Assembly (NCBI RefSeq): GCF_002776525.5
Contig: NC_045443.1
Location: 38,466,531-38,530,530 of the forward strand
Direction: 5' to 3'
From: Piliocolobus tephrosceles
Taxonomy: Eukaryota; Chordata; Mammalia; Primates; Cercopithecidae
DNA: 64,000 nt
Shown: positions 1 through 11,334 of the stretch, piece after piece
How the letters are laid out: the number at the start of each line of letters is the position of its first letter
Numbering within the stretch: the stretch's first letter is position 1
The notes under the pieces: model-generated
Database searches by the model: none
What the model was told of the DNA's origin: nothing
What the model saw: only the letters and a program-made list of their open reading frames with translations
Made by a program: the position numbers and the translations under genes

Positions 1-265
1 AGTGAAATAAGTCAGAAACAAGGTCACATAACACATATGCTCACTTTAAGTGGGAGCTAAATAATGCTTACCCATGGATATAGACAGTGGAATAATAGAC
101 ATTGGAGACTCCAAAAGGTGGGAGGACAGGGTGGGTGAGGGATGAAAAATTAGCTATTGGGTGCAATGTACACTATTCAGGTGATGGTAAGACTAAAAAC
201 CTAAACTTTATCACCACACAATATATCCATGTTACAAAACTGCACTTTACACTCACTAAAAAGTA
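1..265 (+). mobile_element. L1 LINE, 3' end (L1MA/L1PB age)
   Basis: This is the end of L1 ORF2 plus the 3' UTR. It has the 'tgggagctaaataatg' stretch, 'gtggaataatagacattgg', a G-rich 'ggtgggaggacagggtggg' tract, and an ending typical of older primate L1s ('atatatccatgttacaaaactgcac'). The element runs in from the left edge of the window. The poly(A) is eroded, so the 3' boundary is approximate. It encodes nothing intact. Confidence 0.85.
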
Positions 266-1531
266 TGTATCATCATCTTCTATTTGGCCAAATTTTATTT
301 TTTACACAGTTGTGGACAAAATAGAAGCAGAAGGCACAATTCATGACCTAAGGAGATTTCTGGTATATTGAGGGAAACTTATGCATTTGTAAAACAATTA
401 TTACTTAAATTTCTTTTGTGCAGATAAGTTTATAGGTCATAGACATGCAGTGTGCATGTCATGGGGGAAGGGGACAGAATTATTTTCTGACATTAATCTC
501 TATTGAATAATATATTCAACATCTATGACTTTATGTATTATAAAGTACATTATTAATTTAATAAAATATTTTAAAGAAATATTGAAATAATAACACAAAT
601 AATAACACATTAAATGTGTCCATTATATGCTATACAATGTGTCCTAACGTCAGTTTCATGGAATTGTGAAAAGGTTAAATTTTTACAGTCTTACATACAA
701 CAGTGTAAGAACAATTTGTTCCTTAAAGGTTTAAAAGACTTTACTTTGAAACTATATGAACACTAAGGCACAATTTAAAAGAGAATCTTCTGGACCACTG
801 GTAATTTCTGTCATGGCATTATTCATTTTTGTTACTTATATTTTCCTATATATTCCTCCAATTCATCTAAGTTTTGAAATATTATCATAAATGCAATAAA
901 AAAATCTTTACAAATTTATTTAATCCTGATATCTGCAGTTATTTCTAATTTAAAATGCCTATTTTTTCCATTTCTATTTTCTCTCTTTTCACTTGATTGG
1001 ACTTCCTTTATTTCCCTGCTTATTTTTTCTATTTTTCTTCTTTATGGTTTCTTAATCATTGTATTCAAACAGCCAATACTTACATTTGTTTCTCGATCCT
1101 GGTGTTCTTTTTTTTATTAATTCATTTATTTTTGCTTTTATGCTCATTAATTCTTCTAACTGCTTTGCATAGGTATATTTTTCTTTCTTTTATAATTTCT
1201 TGAGTTGAATAATAATGTATAATTTGTCCTTTCTAAAATACTGTGAATTTTCCTTCAATACAGCTTGCTTGATCTCATCATTATTTTCCCAAATATTCCA
1301 TATTTAAGAAATTTTGAGTTTTTTCTATACCTGAGAATTTTTTAGAATAATGTTTTCCAAATAATTCAGCTTTTCTCTCCTTATACTTTCAGTATCAATT
1401 TCCAATTTTAATATAATGCACTTCAGAATGTTGTCTAATATCTGGTCAAGGAGATACTTGCAATAAAATGCATTTGCCGTTTGTGTAGTGTAAAATTTAA
1501 TGATTATCTATTAAAACAAGGTTAGTTATTT
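266..1531. other. AT-rich unique sequence, no gene seen
   Basis: About 1.3 kb of AT-rich DNA with no repeat I can name and no convincing coding frame. The open frame at 997-1203 translates to a Phe/Leu/Tyr-rich string expected from T-rich DNA and has no recognisable domain. Confidence 0.6.
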
Positions 1532-1934
1532 TGTCAGTCTATTTCCATTGCTGTAAAGGAATACCTGAGAGTGGCCAATTTATAAAGAGAAGAGGTTTAA
1601 TTGGCTCACAGTCTGCAGACTGTACAAGCATCTGCTCAGTTTCTAGAGAGGACCTCAGGAAGCTTCCAATCATAGTAGAAAGCAATGAGGGACCAGCATG
1701 TCACAGGGCAAGAGTGGGAGCGAGAGGGAGTAGGGAGACACCACACTCCTTTAAACAACTACATTTCACATGAACTCATTGAATGAGAACTCACTCATCA
1801 CCAAGACAATGGCACTAAGCCATTCATGAGGGATCTGTTCCCAAAATCCAATACCTCCCAGGGGCCCCACTTCCAAAGCTGGAGGTCACATTTCAACATG
1901 AGATTTGGAGGGGACTAACATCCAAACCATATCA
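1532..1934 (-). mobile_element. MST-type (ERVL-MaLR) solo LTR
   Basis: Read on the minus strand this is a MaLR LTR. It starts TGATATGGTTTGGATG at the right end and ends near 1532 with the 'agtctatttccattgctgtaaagg' remnant of the usual LTR 3' end. The '(T)TATAAA...AGAAGAGGTTTAATTGGCTC' segment is the conserved region before the LTR end. It most resembles older MST subfamilies (MSTC/MSTD). No internal sequence flanks it, so it is a solo LTR. No clear 5-bp TSD remains. Confidence 0.85.
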
Positions 1935-2084
1935 AGTATCATTCAGATTATCCATGCCCTAGTTATTCCTTGAATGTTTTATCTGAAAGTAACTGAGAAA
2001 ATTGTATAAGATCTTCTAATGTCATTATAGTTCTGTTAATTATTTTTGTTGTAGTAGTTTCTGCTTTTAAATTTCAATAATATT

Positions 2085-2380
2085 GGCCGGGCGCAGTGGC
2101 TCATGCCTGTAATCCCAGCACTTTGGGAGGCTGAGATGGGTGGATCACGAGGTCAGGAGATCGAGACCATCCTGGCTAACACGGTGAAACCGTGTCTCTA
2201 CTAAAAATACAAAAAATTAGCCGGGCGTGGTGGCAGGCGCCTGCTAGTCCCAGCTTCTCGGGAGTCTGAGGCAGGAGAATGGCGTGAATCCAGGAAGCGA
2301 AGATTGCAGTGAGCCGAGATCGCGCCACTGCACTCCAGCCTGGGTAACAGAGCGAGACTCCATCTGAAAAAAAAAAAAAA
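2085..2380 (+). mobile_element. AluY-like SINE with TSD
   Basis: Full-length dimeric Alu starting GGCCGGGCGCAGTGG and ending in an A-tail. GGCGTGAAT and GATCGCGCCAC place it in the AluY group. The flanking TSD is 16 bp with two differences: aaatttcaataatatt (2069-2084) and aaatttaaatgatatt (2380-2395). Confidence 0.95.
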
Positions 2381-2477
2381 AATTTAAATGATATTATTCA
2401 GGATTTAAATGTTTGTGGCAGTGTGTCTTTGGCAGTAAAACTGACTCTCTGGTCCTATTTAATAAGTTGACATAATG

Positions 2478-2690
2478 GAATATTGAATGTGATATTGTTT
2501 GTAACAGAAATAAATTTGAGACAACCTGAAGGTCCATCAATAAGGGACTAGTTAAATTATATATATATATATCTCCATTAATGCAATCAAGTATTTATAT
2601 TCATTGAAAATAATGAAGAAACCCAAAATTTCTACATGAATAAGCAAGGTGCAGAATAACGTGTAGATTATGTTATCGTACATTATCAGG
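2478..2690 (+). mobile_element. Old L1 (L1M) ORF2 fragment
   Basis: Resembles the late ORF2 region of mammalian-wide L1, where 'cattgtttgtaatagcaa...aacctaaatgtccatcaataggggactgg' is typical. Here it reads 'aacctgaaggtccatcaataa' and 'gggactagttaaatta', followed by 'agcaaggtgcagaata'. It is heavily diverged, has no open frame, and contains a short AT dinucleotide run (2556-2571). Confidence 0.65.
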
Positions 2691-2699
2691 TGCACAGAA

Positions 2700-2940
2700 G
2701 GCAGTTTGCCACGGTAGTAAGAACTCAGGTTCTGAAGTGAATGTGATTGAACCAAATTTGGTTCCAATTTCCACAACTGTGACCTAGGACAAGTTATTTA
2801 ATGTCTCTGTATCCTTGCTTGTGAAACGGGAATAAGAATTAAGTATCTATCTGGGGTTTAGGGGAGTATTAAATTAACTAGTACAAGAAAAGTATCTAAA
2901 ACGCTGCTTTGCACCAGCGGTCAATACATGTTAGTTGATT
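2700..2940 (+). mobile_element. MIR SINE
   Basis: Ancient tRNA-derived SINE. The core is visible as 'ctgtgacctaggacaagttatttaatgtctctgtatcc', then the 'gtgaaacgggaataa' segment, ending near 'ccagcggtcaatacatgttagttg', which matches the MIR tail. Edges are approximate. Confidence 0.8.
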
Positions 2941-2952
2941 AACATTTAAAGC

Positions 2953-3005
2953 AAAAAAAAAAAAAAAAAAAAGACAAAGAAAAGGAAAAATTCATATACA
3001 AATGA

Positions 3006-3050
<45 letters not shown>

Positions 3051-3058
3051 GATAGATA
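2953..3058. repeat. Poly(A) tract and (GATA)n microsatellite
   Basis: A run of about 20 A (2953-2972) is followed by a GATA/TAGA tetranucleotide array at 3006-3056 of roughly 12 units, with one interruption ('gagatagata') near its right end. The array abuts the first base of the MST LTR at about 3059. Confidence 0.95.
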
Positions 3059-3691
3059 TAGATATGGTTTGGCTCTGTGTCCCCAACCAAATCTCATGTG
3101 AAATTGTAATTCCCAGTGTTGGAGGAGGGGCCTGGTGGCAGGTACTTAGATCATGGGGGTTGATTTTCCCCTTACTGTTCTCATGATCATGAGTGAGTTC
3201 TCACAAGCTCTGGTTGTTTAAAAATGTGTAGCACTTCCCCCTTCACTCTCTCTTTTCCTCCTGCTCTGCCATGTGAAGAAGGTGCACCGTCATGCTTCCC
3301 CTCCGCCCTTCCACCATGATTGTAAGTTTCCTGAGGCCTCCCCAACTATGCTCCATGTATAGCCTGTGGAACTGTGAGTCAAATAAACCTCTTTTCTTCA
3401 TAAATTACCCAGTTTCAGATAGATCTTTATAGCAGTGTGATAATGGGCTAGTACAAAGAATTGATACTAGAAAAGTGGGGCATTGAGATAAAGATGCCTG
3501 AAAATATTGGGGGCAGCCTTGGAACTGGGCAATGAGCAGAGGTTGGAACAGTTTGGAGGGTTCAGAACCAGACAGGAAGATGAGGGAAGCTTTGAAACTT
3601 CCTAGAGACTTGTTGAACAGTTTTGACCAAAATGCTGACAGTGATATATACAGAAAAGTCCAGGCTGAGATAGTCTCAAATGGAAATGAGT
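3059..3691 (+). mobile_element. MST LTR plus 5' part of its internal region
   Basis: The LTR (3059-3455) begins (T)AGATATGGTTTGGCTCTGTG and ends GGGCTAGTACA. It shows the MSTB-like 'ccatgattgtaagtttcctgaggcc' and 'aaataaacctcttttcttcataaatt' blocks. About 235 bp of MaLR internal sequence follows, starting 'attgatactag', the degraded primer-binding region. It breaks off near 3691 and there is no 3' LTR, so this is a truncated provirus. Frames across it are not coding. Confidence 0.88.
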
Positions 3692-3892
3692 AAATCAAAG
3701 GCTTCAGGTGGCAACACGTGTGTGTGTGCATGCTACTTAAATGCACACCTGTATGTGTCTATCCCTAATACTTAAAATGCATACATGCATATAAATATAT
3801 TGATATGTGCTTCCATTTAAGGATAAGTCATTTAACTCACCCAACAGTCCACTAGACTCAATTTTTTGATATCTGAAACCCCATACTTTTCA

Positions 3893-3958
3893 GCAACTCG
3901 CATGATGCCTGGTACAGAGTAGGTACTCAAGAAATATTTCTTGAATGAATGAATGAAT
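3893..3958 (+). mobile_element. L2 LINE 3' tail
   Basis: Short L2 3' end: 'atgcctggtacagagtaggtactcaagaaatatttcttgaatgaatgaatg', matching the characteristic L2 terminus with its TGAATGAA repeats. Confidence 0.75.
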
Positions 3959-5854
3959 GGACACTGTAGAATAGGCGTTAAAACCCTGATGTTCAAGGTG
4001 TGGCTCTCCCAGTATCAAGGAATTAATAAAATATATTTCTGACAGGATTTTTCTTCTTCATTTCCTTTTTATTCAAAGTCCTCCTTGGACCAGAAGTATC
4101 AATATCTCTTCAGAGTCTATTAGAGATGCACAATCTCTAGCCGTACCACACATATACTGATTCTGAATCTTCATTTTAACCAGATCCCTAGATGAATTGT
4201 ATGTAGCTGAAAGTTGGAGAAGCACTGTGCTATTGTGCCCTGTGTCTTAGAAAAATAAGAAGGTGAGTTAGAGTGTTCTGGAGGTTTGTGAAGGAGAAAT
4301 GAAGAATTAATATGGAGACATGAGTGAGAAGCACTTTGGGGAAGGCTGTGAATACAAGACTGAGGAATGCATCTTAAAAACCAGGGTTTCCAAAGGAGGA
4401 ATCTTTGGACTCCAAGGGGCACAACAGGCAAGCAATCCACTGGGCTGTGAGGAAAACAATTCGAACTCATTAATATGTAATTTTTGTCTAAAAACAAGAA
4501 AGAGAATTGACTTTACTAATAGTTTAATAGTTTTCTATTTAATGTTCAGCTGCACCCATTCCTGTACCCCTCATTAGGTTACAATTCAGATAGGCAGCAT
4601 GGGAAACACAATTCCAGCAGCCCACTGTGGCATCCCTCCCTCTCCCGAACTCCTCCCCACACCTTGTGCACACTACTGGGTATCAAACTATAGGTAGACT
4701 TACTTAAGAAAACCCTTGTCTTAATCATGTTGTTTTAATTAAAATGGCCTTCACAAAATGAACAAGTGGTCTTAAATTATTCCTGAGCAAGAGCATGCTC
4801 ATGTACATACATGTGTGTACACATGTGCCCTCACACACATTGGATATAGGGTTAAAAATGCAAGCACACGTGAACAAGAAAATGGCAGAGATAATTCTCC
4901 TCTTACATCTGATAAAAGGTGTTAGCCACATTACAAGGGAGAAACAATGACAATCTCACCAAGTCTGACAAGAAGGCAGCCAACAAGTGAAAAATGTAAA
5001 TGCTTTTCAAAAGAGGCTTATGTTATGAAGTCGGCATGTCAAAAACGGATGTCTGGAAATATTTCCATGGATTGTGTTTTTGTTGACAATAATAATGTAA
5101 GTATATATTCTATAAAAAATGCTTGCATATCTGCATATTTAAAACTGTAGGAGAAAAATGTATAACCTAAAAAGAAATCTTCTAAATAGAATTACGTTGA
5201 GTTTAAATAAATGTAAAAATGCAACACCTTCTGTTTGGTTTGCAAAAACAACTGACTGACATAAGGGAAGATGAAAATGTATGAGCTGGCTTTAAGCAAA
5301 AACCTTGGCTTCACTGTTGGTTGGGATTGAATAATGAGTATTGTGATTTAGTAAGTGTAACCCATCTTGAACTTCGTCAGTTTAGATGTAAATATCTTTG
5401 TGAGGTATCTTTCTCAAATGTGACATATAATAACACCAAGTACTTAAATAAGCTGAATTTAGAAATCACCATGACTCATAAATAAGCCAAAAATTTTAAA
5501 AATGATAAAATCTATCCAACCATGTTGTTCTCACCAAATATATTGCAAGGGCTAATAAGTTTTATACCATTAATACATTTTAACTTAATGTATTTCAATA
5601 TTTACTTTCTGTACATCAGCATGTCCTCCTATTTGTTTTTGCGTATAATTTATAATGCTTGGTGTTATAACTTACAATATGTCACCTTACTTTATCAAAT
5701 ATAAGTTGTAATAAATTGAAGTGGGTAATATAATTGTATGTTCCACTAAGAAAGATAAGAATACTGTAATTATAACATCACTAATTGTTTAAAGGCATCA
5801 GCTTTCACAGATGTTAAAATCTGGTGGAGGGGTGGTACAACTAGAATAATTATG
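3959..5854. other. Unique sequence, no gene seen
   Basis: About 1.9 kb without a repeat I can name. Short open frames on both strands (for example 4171-4497 minus and 4947-5150 plus) show no domain, no splice-site context and no codon signature. I regard it as non-coding. Confidence 0.55.
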
Positions 5855-6240
5855 ATTAAGTTTGGCTGCTAATAAAACAAAAACAGCAGTGGCCTTAGCA
5901 ACATCAGAGTCTTTCTCTTTCCTATAAAACTCTGGGAGATACGCATTTCAGGCCTGGTAGGGGGATTCTACTTGGCAAAGATGTCAGTGAACCAAGTTTT
6001 TCCATCTCTCTGCTCTGCCATCTCTACAGTGTGCTACAAAGTGAAATCTAAAAAATGAGAAGTGAAAGATAAATGCCAGTTCTTTCTTAAGGAAGGAAGG
6101 AAGGTTGCAGAATTTCCCCTACACTTCCATTTACATCCCATTGGCCAGAATCTGGCTATACAACCAGGCACAAGTGCAAAGGAGGCAGAGGAGTGTAGTA
6201 TTTCTCTAGGTGGCCATGGTGCCAGCTACACTAGCTTAGG
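5855..6240 (+). mobile_element. Ancient interspersed repeat, family not named
   Basis: Contains 'acttccatttacatcccattggccagaa' followed by 'caaccaggcacaagtgcaaaggaggcagaggagtgtagta'. I recognise this as the 3' part of a repeat seen widely in mammalian genomes, but I cannot assign it to a named family with confidence. A related segment lies at 30480-30745. Confidence 0.5.
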
Positions 6241-6315
6241 ATAGGAAAATATCAGGTATTGGAAGACGTCCATATGTCTATCCATGATACATAATAACTA
6301 GCACAGGAATGCACA

Positions 6316-6682
6316 TGTTATGCTTTGGCTGTGTCTCCACCCAAATCTTATCTTGAATTGTAACTCCCACAATTCCCTTGTGTTGTGGGAGGAACCTGGT
6401 GGGAGTTGAATCACGAGGGTGGGTCTTTCCCATGCTGTCCCTATGGTAGTGAATAAATTTCACAAGATCTGATGGTTTTAAAAACGGGAGTTTCCCTGCA
6501 CAAGCTCTCTCTCTTTGTCTACTGCCATCCATGTAAGATATGACTTGTTTCTCCTTGCCTTCTGCCATGATTGTGAGGCTTCCCCAGCCACTTGGAACTG
6601 TAAATCTGTTAAACCTCTTTCTTTTCTAAATTGTCCAGTCTTGAGTAGGTCTTGATCAGCCACATGAAAATGGACTAATACA
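6316..6682 (+). mobile_element. THE1 5' LTR
   Basis: Begins TGTTATGCTTTGGCTGTGTC and ends GGACTAATACA, with the THE1 blocks 'cttgtgttgtgggaggaacc', 'cacaagatctgatggtttta' and 'ccatgattgtgaggcttcc'. It is the left LTR of the element ending at 8609. The adjoining bases 6311-6315 (gcaca) and those after the 3' LTR (gcatg) match at three of five positions, so any TSD is degraded. Confidence 0.93.
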
Positions 6683-8248
6683 GCAAATTGGTACCAGTAG
6701 AGGGGGGCGTTGCTGAATATATACCCAAAAATGTGCAAGGGACTTTGGAACTGGGTAACAGGCAGAGATTAGAACAATTTAGAGGACTCAGAAGAAGACA
6801 GGAAAATGTGGGAAAGTTTGGAACTTCCTAGAGACTTGTTGAATGGCCAAAAGCCTGATAGCGATATGGACAATAAGGTCCAGGCTGAGGTGGTCTCAAA
6901 TGGGGATAAGGAACTTGTTGGGAACTGGAGCAAAGGTGACTCTTCCTGTGTTTTAGCAAAGAAACTGGAGGCATTTTGACCCTGCCCTGGAGATTTGTGG
7001 AACTTTGAACTTTAGAGAGATGATTTAGGGTATCTGGCAGAAGAAATTTCTAAGCAGCAAAACATTTAGGATGTGACTTGAGTGCTGTTAAAGGCATTCA
7101 GTTTTAAAAGAGAAAGAGCACATGAAACTTTGGAAAATTTGCAGCCTGACAATGTGGTAGAAAAGAAAATTCCATTTTCTGAGGAGAAATTCAAGCCAGC
7201 TGCAGAAATTTGCATAAGTAACAAGGAGCTGAATGGTAATCATCAAGACAATGGGAAAAATGTCTCCAGGGCATGTTAGACACATTTCTGGCAGCCCCTC
7301 CCACCAGAGGCCCTGAGGTTTAGGAAGAAAATATGGTTTTGTGGGCTGGGCCCAGGGTACCTCTGCTGCATTCAGCCTAGGGACTTGGTGCCCTGCATCC
7401 CATCTGCTCCAGTCATGACTAAAAGGGACCAACTGTATGCTCAGGCTGTTGCTTCAGAGGGTGGAAGCCCCAAACCTTGGCAACTTTCATGTGGTGTTGA
7501 GCCTGTGGGTGCACAGAAGTCAAGAATTGAGGTTTGGGAACCTCCACCTAGATTTCAGAGGATGTAAGGAAATGCCTGGATGCCCAGGCAGAAGTTTGCT
7601 ACAGGGGCAGGGCCCTCACGGAGAACCACTGCTAGGACAGTGCATAAGGGAACTGTGGGGTTGAGCACCCACCTAGAGTCCCTACTGGGGTACCACCTAG
7701 TGGAGCTGCAAGAAAGGGGGCACTGTCCTCCAGACCCCAAAATTGTAGATGTGCCAACAGCTTGCACCTTGCACCTGGAAAAGTGTAGACACTCAACACC
7801 AGCCTGTGAAAGCAGCCTGGAGAGGGGCAATACCCTGCAAAGCCACAGGGGCAGAGCTGCCCAAGGCCATGGGAACCCACCCCTTGCATCAGCGTGACCT
7901 GGATGTGAGACATGGAGATCATTTTGGAGATTCAAGATTTGACTACTCTAATGGATTTCAGAGTTGCATGGAGTCTGTAACCCCTTTGTTTTGGCCAATT
8001 TCTCCCATTTGAAATGGCTGTATATACTCAATGCGTGTACCCCCATTGTATCTAGGAAGTAATTAACTTGCTTTTGATTTTACAGGCTTATAGGCAGAAG
8101 GGACTTGACTTGTCTCAGATGAGACTTTGGACTGTGGACTTTTGGGTTAATGCTGAAATGAGTTAAGAATTTGGGGAACTGTTGGGAAGGCATGATCGGT
8201 TTTGAAATGTAAAAATGATGTGAGATGTTGGAAGGGTGAGGGGTAAAA
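6683..8248 (+). mobile_element. THE1 internal region
   Basis: About 1.57 kb of THE1-type internal sequence between the two LTRs, starting with the tRNA-primer-like 'ttggtaccag' and ending in a purine-rich tract (8231-8248, 'gaagggtgaggggtaaaa') that would act as a polypurine tract. MaLR elements are non-autonomous. Short open frames here on both strands (such as 7580-7897 and 7555-7935) are decayed fragments with many stops and no recognisable protease, reverse transcriptase or integrase. Confidence 0.92.
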
Positions 8249-8609
8249 TGATATGATTTGGCTATATCCCCACCCAAATAACATCTTGAATTGTAACTCC
8301 CACAATTCCCACATGTCATGGGAGGAACCTGGTTGGGGGTAATTGAATCATAGGAGTGGGTCTTCCTCGTGCTGTTCTCATTATAGTGAATAAGTCTCAC
8401 AAGATCTGATGGTTTTAAATTTGGGAGTTTCCCTGCATGCACTCTCACTTTGTCTGCTGCCAACCATGTAAGACGTGACTTGCTTCTCCTTGCCTTCCAT
8501 GACAATTGTGAGACCTCCCCAGCCACGGGGAACTGTAAGTCCACTAAACCTCTTTTTCTTCCCAGTCTCAGGTATGTCCTTATTAGCAGCATGAAAGCAG
8601 GCTAATACG
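8249..8609 (+). mobile_element. THE1 3' LTR
   Basis: Starts TGATATGATTTGGCTATATC and ends AGGCTAATACG; the last A of the usual TACA end has changed to G. By eye it is similar to the 5' LTR at 6316-6682 but carries independent substitutions, as expected for an old provirus that escaped LTR-LTR recombination. Confidence 0.93.
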
Positions 8610-8696
8610 GCATGTATATAGTTTACACATAAATAAATACAGAGAAGGTGCATGCATATAATTTATTGTGTGGATGTAGGTTTGGAGATAGCTACT

Positions 8697-9171
8697 GTAG
8701 AAAATAATTCTTTTTTTTTATTATTATTATACTTTAAGTTCTAGGGTACATGTGCATAACGTGCAGGTTGTTACATATGTATACATGTGCCATGTTGGTG
8801 TGCTGCACCCATCAACTCGTCAGCACCCATCAATTCATCATTTATATCAGGTATAACTCCCCAATGCAATCCCTCCCCCCTCCCCCCTCCCCATGATAGG
8901 CCCCATTGTATGATGTTCCCCTTCCCGAGTCCAAGTGAGCTCATTGTTCAGTTCCCACCTATGAGTGAGAACATGCGGTGTTTGGTTTTCTCTTCTTGTG
9001 ATAGTTTGCTAAGAATGATGGTTTCCAGCTGCATCCATGTCCCTACAAAGGATGCAAACTCATCGTTTTTTATGGCTGCATAGTATTCCGTGGTGTATAT
9101 GTGCCACATTTTCTTAATCCAGTCTGTCACTGATGGACATTTGGGTTGATTCCAAGTAGAAAATAATTCTT
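8697..9171 (-). mobile_element. Young L1PA fragment with perfect TSD
   Basis: A 5'-truncated L1 of about 440 bp (8713-9155) in reverse orientation, with the poly(T) of its tail at 8711-8719. On the minus strand, 8948-9130 keeps the end of ORF2p (tracts DWIKKMWHIY and KTKHRMFSLIGGN), followed by the 3' UTR. The 16-bp TSD gtagaaaataattctt is identical at 8697-8712 and 9156-9171. The C-runs at 8871-8892 are the L1 3' UTR polypurine tract seen from the other strand. Confidence 0.95.
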
Positions 9172-9194
9172 AAGACCAATGGGTATCTTACTTT

Positions 9195-9600
9195 GGGTTC
9201 CCTGGAAGCAGGGCCTGAGATGGGAATTTTTGTTCAAGTGACTTACTGAGAGAGATTTCTCTCAGTAGAAGGGATGTGAGAAGCAGGATGGAGCATGGAG
9301 AAAAAGCCAAGCAAAAATATGGAGTCAACTAGAGTCTAGCAAGAGTCTGATCCCTCAGGAACCACTGGAAACAGATTCCACCAGAATTGTCCCCATCTTG
9401 AGAAAAGGGGCAGGTTTTTTTGTAAACCTGATGGATCTGTTATTGGGCAAAGAACAAGGGGCAGTAATCACTGAGGACTGCCAGCTCCTATTTGGCCCAA
9501 AGGGCTTCTTTAGTGAGGGGCAGCATGAGCTGTTTGCAGCAGACATCCTACAACAGCTGGGGGATGCCCACTGGTTTCACTGACCCGATCAACTGATGGT
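9195..9600 (+). mobile_element. Probable ancient repeat, family not named
   Basis: The stretch 'gttccctggaagcagggcctgagatgg...gacttactgagagag...aaagccaagcaaaaatatggagtcaactagagtc' looks like a diverged interspersed repeat I have seen elsewhere but cannot name. The rest of 9172-10080 shows only a short L2-like tail near 9640-9720 ('cattcactcgttaattcattaag') and a weak MIR-like end near 9980-10050. No gene. Confidence 0.35.
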
Positions 9601-10082
9601 CTTCCTTTAATCGAATATGTAATACTGTGTATTACCTTCCTCATTCATTTGCTTTGTTTATTAATTTCATCATTCACTCGTTAATTCATTAAGAATCTGT
9701 TAAGAGCTAGGTGCTAAGAATATAAGAATTGCCTAAACTGGCTAAGGATTATTCACAGCTTCCTCCAACACACAGACAAAGCTGCAGGTGCTCTTATCAA
9801 ATGGTCCTTGTGTTGAGTGTCAGTCCTCTGGGGAATGTTTTGCACCTCCATTACCCATTCACTTTATCTCATTTGAAATTCTTGGTCCCAAACTATGGTT
9901 TTCCCCTCTCTACCAACAATCAAGAAAAAGTGAGCAATACCACATGCTGGCTGGATGTTGTGCCTGTGCCTCAAAGCCTAATGAATCTGTGTTTGAATCA
10001 TGGTTTTGTGATTCAGATTCATCTGCAAAGTGGGATTAATAAAATATGAGGTTATTTGTTTGTGTGGAGAACTAAGTTAAAT

Positions 10083-10146
10083 TATATATATATATCACTT
10101 ATAAAATATATTTATATATATATATATATATATGTATATTATATAT
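10083..10146. repeat. (TA)n simple repeat
   Basis: TA-dinucleotide tract broken by 'tcacttataaaa' and 'tgtat', directly next to the T-rich end of the AluJ at 10147. Confidence 0.9.
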
Positions 10147-10432
10147 TTTTGAGACTGGCTTTCACTCTGCTGCCCAGGCTAAAGTGCAGTGGCATGATTA
10201 TGGCTCACTGCAGCCTCAAACTCTTGGGCTCAAGTGATCCTCTGGCCTCAGCCTCCTGAGTAGCTGGGATGAAAAGCGCATGTAACCACACTCTGCTTTT
10301 TTCTTTTTTTCTCTAGAGACAGGGTCTCACTATGTTGCCCAGGCTGGTCTTGAACTCTTAGCCTCAAATGATCCTCTTCCTTTGGCCTCCCAAAGTGCTG
10401 GGATTATAGGCATGAGCCACTACACCCAGCTG
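10147..10432 (-). mobile_element. AluJ SINE
   Basis: Reverse-oriented full-length Alu. It carries AluJ features: 'ggctcactgcagcctcaaactcttgggctcaagtgatcc' in one arm and 'agacagggtctcactatgttgcccaggctggtc' in the other, with many substitutions. The middle A-rich linker appears as T-rich 10296-10311. Confidence 0.92.
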
Positions 10433-10599
10433 ATATTACGGGATGCTTATATAAGCAATTTTCTCAATTCAGCCTCCGAAAGATGGCTCAAATCCATCTA
10501 CTTTTCCATCACCAGTGCCAGTGCAGGAGTCGAACTACCAATCCTTGCCTTAATCACTACGATAGTTCTTAACTCCTTCCTTTAACGCATTTTTTTGCA

Positions 10600-11155
10600 C
10601 ATAACATGGATTAAGTCACTGCCTGCTTACAGTCTTTTAATGGCTTCCCATTGCACTGAAGATAAAAGCACATACTGTTGCTTGGTCTGCAGGCTCCAGG
10701 TGATCTGTCCTGTGTCTCCATCTGTCTCTTTCCTACCCTCATTATGCTTCTGCTACACTGGCCCCTTCCTCCTTCTCTTTGAATACACCAATCTCTTTCT
10801 TGCTTTGGGGTTTCCACACATTCACCCCTATTCCTTTTCTCTATGGAACCTCCCATGCCTCACCTACTGTGGATTAATTTCTTCCCAACCTTTGGGTACC
10901 AGTTTAAATATTACTCTTCAACAATGCCTTCCTTGACTCAAAATCCAAGTCAGGTCCTGCTCATTATTACTTCTCATGTGCTTTCTCTTCTTGGCCCGCA
11001 TCACAATTCATCATTATCCTTATGCATGTGTGTTAGCTTAACATCTGTAACCCTCACACCCACTAGAAGGAAAAGACTGTAAATGTTTCTTTGCTTCATT
11101 CTCATATTCAGTGTCCACCACTGTGCCTGGCAGGAAATGCCTGCCCAATAGACAG
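10600..11155 (+). mobile_element. L2 LINE, ~550 bp
   Basis: A long L2 3' segment: 'ttttaatggcttcccattgcactgaagataaaagc' (end of L2 coding sequence), then the 3' UTR blocks 'caatgccttccttgactcaaaatcc', 'cccactagaagg' and 'cccaccactgtgcctggcagg'. The short frames inside (10595-10936, 10843-11082) are remnants without a usable product. Confidence 0.85.
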
Positions 11156-11189
11156 TTGCTGGGTAGCTACACAGCTGACAATTAATTTT

Positions 11190-11334
11190 TGGGCTCTTCC
11201 TCTTAGCCAGACACCATTCTAAGCTTTATATTCTCATTTAATGCTCAAATTCCACTAGGTAACTACTAGTGTTAGCCTTATTTTATGGATGAGGGAACCA
11301 AGGAAAAGACATTAAGTTTCAACCTGAACTGACA
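11190..11334 (-). mobile_element. MIR SINE, first part (split)
   Basis: Reverse MIR: 'ttatattctcatttaatgctcaaattccactaggtaactac' and 'ttattttatggatgagggaaccaagg' match the MIR core. The copy is interrupted here and resumes at 11749-11830. Confidence 0.8.

Noticed and set aside
3405..3746. 113-codon minus open frame
   Set aside because: It is antisense to an MST LTR and its internal remnant; no independent gene evidence.
4801..4880. GT/CA-rich patch around 'cacacgtgaac' as a promoter
   Set aside because: Short dinucleotide-like runs without a TATA or CpG context; nothing specific to support a promoter.
7555..8592. Several overlapping open frames of 85-170 codons on both strands
   Set aside because: They lie entirely in the THE1 internal region and 3' LTR, overlap one another on both strands, and show no conserved domain.
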